From Plicaturopsis crispa FD-325 SS-3 (taxonomy: Eukaryota > Basidiomycota > Agaricomycetes > Amylocorticiales > Amylocorticiaceae), in the NCBI GenBank assembly GCA_000827205.1, contig KN832554.1, positions 2,042,955 to 2,106,954 of the forward strand: DNA of 64,000 nucleotides, in the 5' to 3' direction. This document shows positions 32,444-44,023 of this stretch, in pieces. Positions within the stretch are counted from its first letter, which is position 1; each line of letters starts with the position of its first letter. The notes beneath the pieces were generated by a model. It did not search any database and was not told the DNA's origin. It worked only from the letters and a program-made list of their open reading frames with translations. A program made the translations under genes and the position numbers.

Positions 32444-35400
32444 ATGCGTGCCCCCTCGTGTTTAGTAGCTTTACTGGCCCTCGCCTCCTCAGCCTTGGCG
32501 CATGCCCCTCACGACACCCTCTCCTCTCACGAGCCTCTCTCCGAACGCGAGGTAGCTGTCCAGCTAGCTGCGGTAAAAGGACCACACAATGCAATAGTGG
32601 ACCGCAATGCTAGCGCGCCCCTTGTCAACACAACGTATGCCGCGTTTCAAGGAACAACCTCGTCCGATGGCGTAGTCGACTCATTCCTTGGAATGCCGTA
32701 CGCCCAGGCCCCCATTGGCGACCTCCGCTTTCGTCAACCTCTCCCCATAAACGCGTCCACCTTGAATGTCTCATCTACATCTGGATCTCTTTTCAACGCG
32801 TCAGCACGACTCAACGCAACGGCTGTTCCACTCGTCAATGCCACGACCTTCGGAAACGCGTGTCCGCAGCAGGCTGGTCTCGCCGCCTTGACCACATACC
32901 CTGCGCTACCCGAGCTCAATGTCAGTTTGGTGACGGGAGGTGGGCCTGCGAGTAGTGTTGGCCAAGGGGAGGATTGTAAGTCCCCGTTCAACTTTTTCTT
33001 TGGAGGAACGCAGACGCGTGATTTGAGGCGTGCTGTACCCTGAACGTTTCTCTTGAAGTCATTCTCGATCTTCGAGCCATTTTACTGTCCTAGGGTGAGA
33101 CGGCACTAACGCACAACAAGGTTTATACATTAATGTTATCCGCCCTGCCAACCTTTCCTCAGACGCGGGTGTGCCAGTCGTCGTCGTAAGTCCCGATATA
33201 TGTAGCTCTATGTGTGCGACAAAAATAATGGCTAACCCTTTTCCAGTGGTTCTACGGCGGTCCGTGCTTCCCTTCCCTGTGGTATCATTCTATCTCACGC
33301 GTCGTATCTCATATAGGTGGATTCCAAAAAGGCGATGCGTCTGCATTCGACGGTGTACCTATCGTGCGACGGAGCGTGGAGCTGGGACGGCCGGTGATAT
33401 ACGTCAGTTTGAACTATCGATTAAATGGTGAGTCGAGCCTGGTTCAGATGACAGCTTGGGTGCAATGGTCGTGATCGTGCTAATGTTAACGGTACCTCAT
33501 CATCGCAGCATTCGGCTTCCTGGGCGGAAAGCAAGTGAAGGAGGCAGGCGTAGCGAATTTGGGATTGCACGACCGTGAGTGAAGTATCTTTTTGCTTTCG
33601 TTTCCAAGCAAGTACTAAATGTTGGTGTATTCTACTCAATCCATACCATGTGATGTTACTTTCGCACGCGAATTCCCAAACATTTCAACACCCCAAATAA
33701 CCGCGACTCCTTGGTTTTTCGTGGATACGGATAGAACGCCTGGCCCTACACTGGGTGCAGGAGCACATCTGCAACTTCGGCGGCGATCCATACAAGGTCA
33801 TAATGTAAGTCAGCATCGAGTACACCTTCAACACATCTCAACTACGTTTGTATTGAGCCAGTTTTCGATAGATGGGGCCAAAGTGCTGGCTCGATTTCCG
33901 TGACAGCTCAACTGGCTGCCTATGACGGGAATCATCAGAACCTATTCCGCGGCGCAATCCTTGAGTCCGGTTACACGAAGCCAACGTTTGACACTCTCAA
34001 CGGACAGGCAATATTCGACCAAGTCGCCGCCGCCGTCAACTGTTCGGTAGCAAGTGCGGAGGGTGTGAAGGCGACAGGTATGTTGAGATGACCCACAGAT
34101 GCCCAATACCGTTACGAATAACAGGATGTCGCAGTCGGCTCAAACAACGCTACTAACACCACCGCACTCGACTGTCTTCGCTCTGCCCCATATGAGGACA
34201 TCCATGCCGCTGTCCTTGGCACACCCTCATTCTTCTCGTACCGCAGCCTCAATCTCACCTGGCCACCGAGCGTCGACGGGGTTATGCTGAAGCGGTCGTT
34301 GAGGGAAAGCTTTACGAAGGGGTTGTTCGCGAAGGTACACATTCTCCGCACGAACCCCGCCCATTTGAGTGGCTTTTTTGGAAGGAACTAGAGCTGACAT
34401 GCATACCCACAGGTCCCAATCCTGGCTGGGGATTGTGATGATGAAGGAACGTGAGTATCATGGTGTCCATATGCATGTGAAGCTAGACGCTGATGACCGT
34501 CACTCATTCTCAGGCTCTTCTCAATGTTTAGTCTCAATGTCACGTACGTCCTTCCTCTCTTCCGGTGTTTCTGTCTATGGTTTGTCCCATGTGAATGTCA
34601 TTACTGAATAAATTTACACTGAACAGCACGAATCAGAACTTTTTGGACTACATACAGGGCAAGTAAGTCATCATCTACACATTGACGTGCATTGATCGTG
34701 TTTCTTACCTGGATCCACGTTTCCCAGCTACCTAGTTGGTGCAAATGACTCTCAGATCGCTGCTGTTGGTAGGGCGTACCCGGATGATCCTACTAAGGCA
34801 AGCACCTATCTCTTACTTCCGTTGTACTTGTTGTTAACCGACTGGAACGTACTTCAAATGAATAGGGCTCGCCCTTCGGTACAGGGACGAATAACTCTGT
34901 CACGTACGTCGTCTATTTCGATCCATCTTATCCTTCGATCTAATATGAAGCTGGATGCAACGGCAGTCCGCAATTCAAGCGCATAGCAGCATTCCAGACG
35001 GATTACATGTACCAGTCGGGACGGCGGTTAGTCCTGCACGCCATGTCAAAGACACACAATGTCTGGTCTTACCGTGAGTCACGTTGTTTCCTGTTCCGAG
35101 TCGACGTGAATCTAACTGATCCCCTGAATTACCTCCCACTGTACGTTTTGTGGCGTAGTCTATAAACGAGACAAGGATATTCCTATTCTCGGCGCGTCGC
35201 ACGAGACCGACTTGAAGCAATTCTATCAGTACTCGGATGACCCGGAGTATGTCGGCACCGATGCGCTTAGTACGTCTGTCAGCCCTCGTCGTTCATCATT
35301 TATGATGCTTATTACACCGTATTAACAGTTAACTTCGCACACTATCTCAACCCCAATACGCCTGCGCACCACACCCCAAGTGGCGCGTCTGCACATACTA

Positions 35401-35585
35401 ATGCAAGCAAGATCTTCACAAACATTACGCGCAGTGCCTTCACCAATATAACCTGGCCAAAATGGAACGAAACGGGGCATCCGCTACTGACGTTCCAGGT
35501 GGAGGGGCTCAATATCACGAAGGACGACTTCAGAATCTGGCCGATGAAGTTATTGACTGAGCTGCAGGCTGCGCTAGGTCAATGA
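32444..35585 (+). CDS. Secreted type-B carboxylesterase/lipase
   Basis: A multi-exon gene (about 13 introns) encoding about 620 residues of the alpha/beta-hydrolase carboxylesterase family. A signal peptide is clear (MRAPSCLVALLALASSALAH). The early motif is FLGMPYAQAPIGDLRFRQPL. Exons then give the oxyanion-hole region WFYGGGFQKGDAS, VIYVSLNYRLNAFGFLGG, and the nucleophile elbow WGQSAGSISV, spliced near 33805-33870. The acidic member is probably in GDCDDEGTLFSMFS. The catalytic His is in LGASHETDLKQF. Many N-glycosylation sites (NAS, NVS, NIT) fit secretion. The product would hydrolyse esters or lipids outside the cell. Stop TGA at 35583-35585. Confidence 0.92.
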
Positions 35586-35979
35586 TAGCTAGGTCCACGA
35601 GACTCAAATACCAACTACTATCAAATGAAATGCCTTGTTTATTCCAGAATTGGTGACCGTTGAACGGGCCGACTCAATTGCCACAGGCCTGCAGCTGACG
35701 ATGTCGTGATCTTACTGTACCTACCATCGCAGCGTCGCGGAACCAGTGTCCGAGTCGGTACTTTCGCATCTCTTCGGCCGATGATCTTCCTTCCCCACCC
35801 CCGCAATCACTCTCACTCATAATACTACTTGCCGCTTTCGCAGTAAGCGCGTCATGTGGCATACCCCGCACTTCGAGTACTTAAAGCACTCGTGGTGCTA
35901 GCAGCTGCCCGCCATTTCACTTATTCATCGCAGTTAATCCTGCATGCATTCTTTGCAACAGGGACGCCTCAGGCATAGG
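35586..35979. other. Intergenic region before the CoA-transferase
   Basis: About 390 bp between two same-strand genes, with no gene seen. It should hold the esterase 3' UTR and the CoA-transferase promoter. Confidence 0.45.
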
Positions 35980-37772
35980 ATGCTACAACTCCGACTTGCC
36001 CCGCGTTTAACGCAGACTCGTAGCACCCGGACTCAGGCGCGACTGTTGTGCGTGCTCCCAGAATATATACAAAATGCTCCGTCGCGATTGTACTAACAGT
36101 ATACTTGGATGGGTGCAGAGCGACAGTGTCCACGGAAGCAACTCATAACTCTGGTCTACCTCTCGCTGGTATACGCGTCCTCGAGCTTGGCCAGCTTATC
36201 GCCGGTCCGTTTTGTGGGCAGTTACTAGCGTGAGCTCACTCAACAGCGCCTACCCTTGAGGATATCGTCGAATGATACTAACAGAACACGATTGACGCAG
36301 CCATTTCGGAGCAGAGGTGATCAAAGTCGAGCCGCCAACCACTGGAGATCCGCTACGCGTTTGGCGAGAGCTTGACATCGACGGCGTGAGTCCATGGTTC
36401 AGAAGCCTGGGACGCAACAAGAAAAGCGTAGCCATCGACTTGCGAAAGGAGGAGGGAAGAAGGTAAAACCCTCTGTTTCCTGGTGTATAACGCGGATTCT
36501 AATTTTATGCATACCCATAGCCTCGTAAGACGGCTTGCAATCAAAAGCGACGTCCTCCTCGAGAATTTCAAGCCCGGAAGTATGCTCAGTCTATGTTTCG
36601 GTCTCCGCCACACTCTGATTTCGTTCCTGGCAGCTCTAGAGAAATGGAACCTTCATCCTGCAGCGATTCACCCGGAAAATCCAGCACTAATTTACACACG
36701 TGTGAGTGGGTATGGTCAGACAGGTCCCTGGGCGCAACGTCCTGGGTATGCTTCAGTGTGCGAGGCAGAGTCAGGCTTCCGCTACATTAACGGTTTTCCC
36801 GATCCTGACACGGGCGCGCTGGAGGGGCCTCCAGTGAGACCGAATATCAGCCTGGGGGACTCGATTGCGGGTCTGCATGCTGCATTTGGGACGGTATGTA
36901 CTTTCGTCCACCAGATATAACAGCGTTCTCAGATGCACGTATTAATCCGTTGGACAGGTGCTTGCCCTGCTTTCGAGGCATAAGCGGTCAACGCAAGGTT
37001 GCCCTGGTGGACAAACCGTCGATGTCAGCATTATGGAAAGGTAGGGTTGCCATATATCCAGCGTTCCAAGCCCACTAATCCTCTTACCAGCATGCTCAAT
37101 ATGATGGAGAGCGTCATTCCCGAATACGATCGTAAGAACAAGGTGCAAATTCTCCATACTAGGTTATTTCTTGCGGACATTTAAAGCTCTACCTAGATTC
37201 GCGGACCATCTGGGTCTTCTATAACCGGCGTGGTCCCGACAAATGCATATCCCTGCCTACCGACGTTGGATGCACAGACCCCGACGTACATCATCATTGG
37301 TGCAAACGGCGAATCCCTTTATACTCGACTGATGACAGCTATTGGTCGGCTCGATCTAGTCGGCGAAAATTATCAGCCAAACAGTCGACGGGTCGAGCGT
37401 CAGGAGGAGATCGAGGACGCCATTTCGGCGTGGACGCGCACGCGCACGGCAGAGGCGGTCGAGGACGCAATGCGTGCAGCAGGTGTTCCGGTTGGGAGAG
37501 TGAATAGTGTGAAGGAGGTTGTCGAGAATGAGCAGAATATTGCTCGTGGGGCTGTGGAGGATGTATGGGTACCGGGGGTAGGGGACGGGGAAGGGTGGAA
37601 CGTGAAGATGCCGGGTGTGTTTCCCTTGCTAGAAGGACATTCCGGGAAGACGAGATGGGCTGGACCAGATCTCGGCGAGCATACGCTGGAGGTGCTGAGA
37701 GGTGATCTGCTAGGTTTGAAGAACGATGAGATAGAGACGTTGCGGGATAACGGTGTCGTCGGTACAAAATAG
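35980..37772 (+). CDS. Class III (CaiB/BaiF) CoA-transferase, probably mitochondrial
   Basis: A family III acyl-CoA transferase, related to SUGCT (succinate-hydroxymethylglutarate CoA-transferase) and formyl-CoA transferase. I start at 35980. Exon 1 (MLQLRLAPRLTQTRSTRTQA) is an Arg/Thr-rich, acid-free presequence and splices into ATVSTEATHNSGLPLAGIRV. The core has VLELGQLIAGPFCGQLLA, FGAEVIKVEPPTTGDPLR, SLGRNKKSVAIDLR, RVSGYGQTGPWAQRPGYAS and INGFPDPDTGALEGPPVRPN. The catalytic Asp is expected in SLGDSIAGLHAAFG. Later motifs are GGQTVDVSIMESML and AAGVPVGRVNSVKEVVENEQ. About 440 residues, six or seven introns. It mediates CoA exchange between dicarboxylic or hydroxy acids; the true substrate pair is open. 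Confidence 0.9.
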
Positions 37773-37974
37773 CATGTATTGGAGTCAACATTTAACGACA
37801 AAGAAACACACAAAGCTTTGGACCCAAACCAGAGAGAGGATCCGCCGCAACCATACAACCCCAAAGAAAATCCCCAGTAGAAATTGAAACAGAAAGTAGA
37901 AGAATCGAACCCAAATTTACCGTGTCGTAGAGCCGTGAGCCTGTGAGTGTATCCCGTATAATCAGCGTCCGCGT

Positions 37975-38854
37975 TTACGAGGCCTGGACAACAAGGTTGG
38001 CTAAGAAGGGACGCGTCAACTCTCAGTAATCTGACACGACCCGAGGTGAAGGACTCACATATGGAGGTGCTGTCGTAGAAGTTGCAAGTTCCGCCGTGAG
38101 CATTCTGCGTAGCCTGGCAGTTCCACGCAATGTATGAGACAACGCCAGCCCCTGTAAAAGTCATTTGCTCGTTGTGTATCCTCGAAAAAATATTGAATAA
38201 CTTGAGACTCACAGTTCGCAGTGTTGTAATTATAGAGCACGTCGCCCGAGGACATGTCGTTCCACTGAACAACTTGGCAACTGCCGAGGGACCACACCAA
38301 TCCTCCACCGCTACCAATAGTGAAGTCTCCGTCACCAGCGTAGTCACTAAGGATCATAGCAGTGAGAAGATAGCCACAGCGAATAAACAGAAAGACCTAC
38401 TTCGCTAGACTCTGGCAATCTGTAATTCGATTAGAAGAGAAACGAGGACTGAGAATGGATAGAGAATGGGTAGGGCCTTGAGCTCACCATTGGGGTCGGG
38501 GCCTCCGCCGGCAGGCGTGTAGCAGTATGTGGTGCAGGGAGCGCCAACCAGGTTGTAGTTCGCATCGGCATCGCGAGCGGCTACTTCTGTGCTGCGGGCA
38601 GCAGCCGTCGTGTTTCGGTTTGCGGGCAGCGGGCAGAAATGCACCGTGAGCTCTTTTCCGTTCACAACGGACGAGGAGAGCAGCGTCCCCGGTGAGCCGT
38701 CCTCGCAAACAAATGCGGCACCTATAAGGGCGGGGGTTGGTTTAGTACGGTAGCAGCGCTAGCAATGGGAAGGGGTGCACTGACTCCTGGAGACGGCAGC
38801 AGCTTCAGCAATGCCGACTGCAGCCAGAGCCATGACAACATGGGAGAACAACAT
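37975..38854 (-). CDS. Small secreted cysteine-containing protein
   Basis: Starts at 38854 with a signal peptide (MLFSHVVMALAAVGIAEAAA). The mature part has AAFVCEDGSPGTLLSSSVVN, LTVHFCPLPANRN, ANYNLVGAPCTTYCYTPAGG, DYAGDGDFTIGSGGGLVWSL, GSCQVVQWNDMSSGDVLYNY and VVSYIAWNCQATQNAHGGTC. A last splice using the acceptor TTCTTAG at about 38009 gives ISNLVVQAS and a stop at 37975. This is preferred over a very long antisense extension. Six or more cysteines suggest disulfides. I do not recognise a named family; a cell-wall or effector-like role is possible. About 190 residues, five exons. Confidence 0.75.
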
Positions 38855-38937
38855 TCTGGACGAAGAGGTGAAGAGTGTTCGAAAGAGAGGTATCGTTGCT
38901 TGGATGAACGATGCCAACCAGCCATGGATCCAACGCA

Positions 38938-38946
38938 CTTATATAT
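38938..38946 (-). promoter_or_regulatory. TATA box of the small secreted protein gene
   Basis: On the minus strand ATATATAAG lies about 84 bp before the start codon at 38854, which supports that start. Confidence 0.5.
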
Positions 38947-41585
38947 GTTTTGTATTGGCTCTAGGCCATGCAGGATCTGTCCATGCCGCAGATCAAGGTT
39001 ACCCAGTGCGAGAGGATTTTCCACACGGAGACGTGCGGTGGGCAAGAGAGTCGGTGGGTACGTGAAGACCGGTATGCTCTTTGGAGTTGGCCGTCTATGA
39101 TACCAACGTGCGGCGGTGCCTGCGCAGTTGATGCATTTGGCGCTCGGTCCTGACAGAAAGCATTGAGTATCCCATCGACGGCTCGAATGGAGAAACTTAC
39201 AAACCAGTATGCGAATTGCCGTCTGGGCATGGTAGACCGAGGAGCCACTGTCATACAGCAAAGGCGCGGACTTGTACCATGTAACAGTGCTATGACGGAC
39301 AATGAGTAGAGGTGCATTAGACAGGAGGATATACATATGCACCAGGCCCAAGCCTGCCCAATCGAAGCTGTACGGATTGCTGAGTCGACAATACTAGGCT
39401 ACCAGGTGTGAGTAAGTATTACAGTCGAGAACATGCCTAGACAGGCGCGATCTACATCCATAATTAGGTCTGCGACAATCATTGACAACGAGAGGTGCGT
39501 ACCAATGCAGGTTTCTTGGAGTTGTGGCATAACGAAAATCAAATTCGCACCAGGATTTAGGCGATGTATACATGGGGGTACATCTCTGAGCGCTCAGCGC
39601 AGATTTTCCGGGAGTACCTCTAGACGACGAAGGGAACGTGGGTGTCTGAGTAGAGACGGTGATCATGCAAGAAGTGGGCGCGTGCACTCAAAGCACCGTG
39701 CAGCGAGGCGGTCTTCTCCACGGCATCCCAACCGAATACTGAGGGTGCCGCCTTTCATTATGGGGAGAGCCGGGAGAAGATCGTGTACCGCATGGCAAGG
39801 GACAACGACAGGGCGGGTCGTGCTCTCCGATGATTCTGTTACAGTAATTTCGTCACGAGAGCCAGTCCCTGTACCTATAAGGGATGAGGGTATGAGGGAG
39901 CGCACGTTTCATGAGTACGAGCATGGGAAAACGAGGGGTGAAAGCACTTACTGTACGGGGAACGGCGAACAAGGCTTAAGCATATAGCTACTTGAACGTC
40001 GTACTGTTATGTCCGAGGACAGACGGGGCCGAAGGTCAGCACAACGTCGGTGCGTCTATATTAAATTTGGGATTTGAGCTGTGTCCGAGACTCTGAATAC
40101 ACGATAAGTCTGTATTACCTTGGAAAGAACAGGCGATTTGTTTGTCACTCATCACTTGCCTGTCGAAAACATGTAGAAAAGATGCGCGCTCGCCGGCAGC
40201 AGGTACACGCATCGGCAACTACAGAGAGGGAGCAAGTGGAAAACCATGTTAGCTTACTAAGAGACCATAGATATCATGCGACGTACTCTATCCTAGACAT
40301 ACACCAGTCGTACCTCCATTCTACGCGTGCGGCGTACCTTGTCTGGAGATCGAGACGCTTATCAATACAATTGGAATGTATCCTTTTCGACAGATGCTCC
40401 TGATCCTGCTTATGGTCCAGGAAAAACGGAGGATGACTTTGACCTTTAGACCGCCTGTTGCACCGACGATGCTCCGACACGATGATATGGTGGGTCACGG
40501 TGCATCGTGGAACTACGGGCCACCCCATTCCAAGAAGCGTCCAAAGGTCACGTAGCAGGCTAGACAGCGCGCTCAAACAAAGTTGAATGGAGTTAGACCG
40601 AAATTGGAACTCTTTGAAGCGCTCTCAGGGTGCCCTGGCGGCCAACCAAGGATCGCCGATGTAAATGTGAGATTGACCGCGCTCTGGAGAATGGCAGCAT
40701 AGAGGTAGTAGTAGTACGCGATGAGATGCGTTAAACATTTGGGAAAAATGCAGCGAAATGGCAAGCGTTCCGAAGACGTTCTTGAAGGTCAAGTTGAACG
40801 AACGACTGAGAACAGGACCTATGACAGTCCCAATGGAGGTCACATACTGAAAAAAATAATCGAATATAATTTGTCCGGACTTTGAACCGCACGTGCCGAA
40901 GATTTTGTCCGGACTATGTATCCGACCTCGATGGAAAAATGGCCTTGTCCGGACTACGTATCAGACATCTAAAAATCGAATAAAATCGCGAAAAATCCCA
41001 GAATATTGTCGTAGGCGGTTTAAGCACATATTAGTGCCCTACTCAGGTCAAATATGCATTTGAGTGGTCTACCCCAAAGTGCGGAGAGCTCGGGAGGAAA
41101 CACAACGAGTATCTACGGATTTATGTGTAGCGGCGAGTAGGACATTGAGAAATGATAAGAACAGGGTAAATACGGAGGTACAAAGTACCAATAGGACCCA
41201 AATTGGCCAGCTTTCCATACAAAAGTCGATAGACCACGAGCCCAGCCGCCGACCGGTCGTATATGGAGGCGGACAATTTCCGTGTAAGGAGGTTGTCCGG
41301 ACAAATATCAGACCTCTGTGGCGCCAATTTGGCTTGTCCGGACTAAATATCCGACCTGTTGTCAGATTTTGGCGATTTGTCCGGACAAATATCCAACCTT
41401 CGGGGCTCAAAATCAAAAATTTGTCCGGACTCCGTATGTGACCTCCATTGGGACTATCATAGGTCCTCTGAGAACTCGGGGTACAGAATAGGGGCTACGT
41501 TAAACTAAAAAGGATCTACCCCTGACTCAATGGAAATTATCAAGCTGGACACTTTTCTCAAGACGGCGGTCATAAACACAAAAAG
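38947..41585. other. Gene-poor region containing element D
   Basis: No gene could be modelled with confidence. The plus frame at 39433-39987 (184 codons) and the minus piece at 39663-39905 look partly protein-like, but no start, splice pattern or family supports them. A decayed gene or rapidly evolving lineage-specific gene is possible. From 40814 to 41467 the stretch is a transposon (element D). Confidence 0.45.
40814..41467. mobile_element. Element D: hAT-like MITE, 654 bp
   Basis: Terminal inverted repeats of 34 bp (40814-40847 and 41434-41467) start AGGACCTATG and differ at one base. The flanking 8-bp duplication is CTGAGAAC at 40806-40813 and 41468-41475. Seven same-strand copies of TTGTCCGGAC occur at 40871, 40905, 40945, 41293, 41334, 41377 and 41421. 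Three lie near the left end and four near the right, with about 340 bp between the two blocks. Several copies are followed by TATCCGACC or a variant. No coding sequence is inside. The right end lies 118 bp before the RPC40 start codon. Confidence 0.94.
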
Positions 41586-42892
41586 ATGTCTCAAGCCATA
41601 GCATCGACGTCCTACCAGCCCTTCGACCCACGGAAACATGTTGGTATCCACGCAGAACGTGTTTCCGATGTCTCTAGCACCGACTATCCCGGTCATTTTC
41701 CAGATGAAGACCACTCGTGGGATCTCGCAAAATTCAAGAAGGTGCGTGCCGCGTACCATCACGGGCTGGATTGCGCTGACCGCCGTACGAGAGAATAGTC
41801 GTTGAGGGTGGAGGTGAAGCGTCTGTCGAATCGATCGATAGACTTTGACCTCGTCGGTGTGGATGCATCCATCGCGAATGCATTTCGGCGCATATTGATA
41901 GCGGAGGTCGGCACGCAATATGCTACGTGCTGTGGATCCAGCTGACACTGGACAGGTGCCGACCGTATGCGTGGAACATGTTTATGTGTGGAACAACACC
42001 TCTGTCATCGTAGATGAAGTCCTGGCACATCGAATAGGCATGGTCCCGTTGCAAATCGACCCCGCGTTAGTCGAAATGAAAGCAAGTAAGTTCGTCCTTC
42101 TTTTCACAGCTAACGCGTCCTCATGGCTGTGCCAGGTCCCACTGACCAAGCTACGGACCGCAACACCATCGTCTTCCGTCTTCAAACCACCTGCACTCGG
42201 CGAAAAGATGCTCCGAAGGGTGCGACAGATGCCGCATTACTGTACGAGAACGCCGAGCTGCTGTCCTCGCATCTTGTATGGCAGCCGCAGGGCGAGCAGG
42301 AGGAGGTTTTCCGTGCGGACCCACCGCGACCAACTAACCCGAACATCGTGCTTGCGAAGCTGCGTCCAGGTCAGGAAGTCGATATGGAGGTGCATGCCAT
42401 CAAAAGCGTCGGAAAGGACCACGCAAAATTCAGCCCTGTGGCGACTGCGTCATACAGGCTCCTCCCACATATTATCATCAAAAAGCCGATCCCCCCAGAG
42501 CACGCTGAGAAGTTTCAGGGCTGCTTTTCCAAAGGCGTCATCCATGTTGACCCACGCACGAAAGCTGTGCGTGTTGACGAGAAGAATGTGAGGAAGGAGA
42601 CAATGAGCCGCGAGGTGTTGAGGCACCCCGAGTTTGAGGGATGCGTACAGCTGGCGCGCGTGCGGGATCACTTTCTATGTGAGCTGTCCTTCACTTGCGT
42701 ATGTGCCCCGCTAATCATCCGGAAGTCAATATCGAGTCGGAATCTGCATATGCGCCGGAGAGACTCCTCCCAGAGGCTATCCATGTCATGCGGGAAAAAA
42801 TTGCAACCATCAAAAAGGCGGCAGAGGCTCTTCTGGCGGACGATAATGCGGGTGGCCAAGACGTGCAAGTGGCAGAGGCAGACGGACGTTAA
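41586..42892 (+). CDS. RPC40: RNA polymerases I and III subunit AC40 (RPAC1)
   Basis: The alpha-like subunit shared by Pol I and Pol III, pairing with AC19 as the assembly platform. The start MSQAIASTSYQPFDPRKHVG is followed by FPDEDHSWDLAKFKK. Exon 2 carries RSIDFDLVGVDASIANAFRR and ILIAEVPTVCVEHVYVWNNT. The next exon gives VLAHRIGMVPLQIDP. Later come LAKLRPGQEVDMEVHAIKSV and GKDHAKFSPVATASYRLLPH. The C-terminus has FNIESESAYAPERLLPEAIH followed by helical IATIKKAAEALL. About 350 residues, in line with the family. Four or five introns; stop at 42890-42892. Confidence 0.95.
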
Positions 42893-43106
42893 GTGTCAGC
42901 ACCGTATGTATTTCTTTCCATGTGACAGCATTATTCTGTACAGAATATTCACGACCTTGCTATCCCGATGTTTGACATGTCTAAATGTTTGCGTCCGCGC
43001 CGGCGCGTCGAGACTAGCTGAATTACAGGACCTTCCATACCTGGTCATGCCGTCGCCGGACAACTCCGACCAAGAATGACGACAGGGATCGCGACTGCAT
43101 CTACTC

Positions 43107-43777
43107 ATGGTCTGCACTGCTGCGCTCCTTCGCCTCACACGACAACGACACCCACTACGATATATCGCTAAAAATTACACTACTATGTCTGAATCTACCC
43201 CTTCCCTGCAAGCGTGGGCCCAAACGCACCTCTCAGCGTTATACGAGTCCTCCGACCCGAATGCCGCCTTCGAGGCCGCATTCTCTCCGTCCGCACAAAT
43301 TTACCTTAACCACGAAGCCTTGGGTCGTCCTGATTTGAAGGAGCGCGTAGTGGGTCGCGTTGGCGCCGCCGCCAACGGTGCCTCCGTCAAGTGGGAGAAT
43401 ATCATTGCTGTGCCGAAGGAGAAGGGCGATGAGAATGTACGTGCTCGTCTATTCAGGGGGACAACTCCTAATCCTTGTTCTACCGGTAGGCGGGAATCGT
43501 TGCAGGCTTCCTGGTCGTTACACGTTCTCTGAGATTTCGCATCCGTGCGGCACCTGCACAGACTCAGACGTTCATTACCATCAGCGCTAAGTTCGTTTAT
43601 AATATTGTGCCCTGTGTTATTCTCCAAACTTACACGTGCCCTCGTTACAGGATAGAACAAGATCCGAGTGTAGCTCCGGATGCTTCTGGCGACCGTCGCA
43701 GAATCGTGCACCTTTTTGAAACGGCGCTGGACCAGGTGCCGCAAATTCACTTGCAGACGCCGAGGGAATCGACATGA
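43107..43777 (+). CDS. NTF2-like small protein, possibly mitochondrial
   Basis: Starting at 43107 gives an Arg-rich, acid-free leader (MVCTAALLRLTRQRHPLRYI), so mitochondrial import is possible. An alternative start at 43185 (MSESTPSLQAWAQTHLSALY) would be cytosolic. The body has YESSDPNAAFEAAFSPSAQI, YLNHEALGRPDLKERVVGRV and VKWENIIAVPKEKGDEN. Splicing then gives AGIVAGFLVVTRSLRFRIRA and FITISAKIEQDPSVAPDASG. It ends IHLQTPREST with TGA at 43775-43777. The arrangement of helices then strands resembles an NTF2/SnoaL fold. That is inference from pattern only. Confidence 0.75.
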
Positions 43778-44023
43778 TAAATCACGCGCGAAGGTCGTGC
43801 TTGTCAAAATGAATGTCATCGGACGTTGACTTGTAGGGTGGGTACACCTGGGGTATTATACATCGCTGTGTATAGTGCATTCGATGTACACATATGTCTT
43901 CACGAAGCAATGCGCTCGGCGTGCGTGTTCCAAGTCTCAAGCGTTGACTCAGTCGTGCATACTCGCGATCGTGATGATAAAATACTAGAAGTCCATATCG
44001 CTAGGAACAAAGCGCACCCCACA

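Noticed and set aside
37400-38347. A 315-codon minus-strand frame extending the small secreted protein
   Set aside because: Most of it is antisense to the CoA-transferase. Splicing to the acceptor at about 38009 gives a short natural C-terminus.
39433-39987. A 184-codon plus-strand frame in the gene-poor stretch
   Set aside because: Arg/Ser-rich, no family, no supporting splice signals, and an equally good frame lies on the opposite strand.
40871-41430. Regularly spaced short repeats as a CRISPR array
   Set aside because: The genome is eukaryotic, the repeats are only 10 bp, spacing is irregular, no cas genes exist, and the array lies inside a transposon with target duplications.
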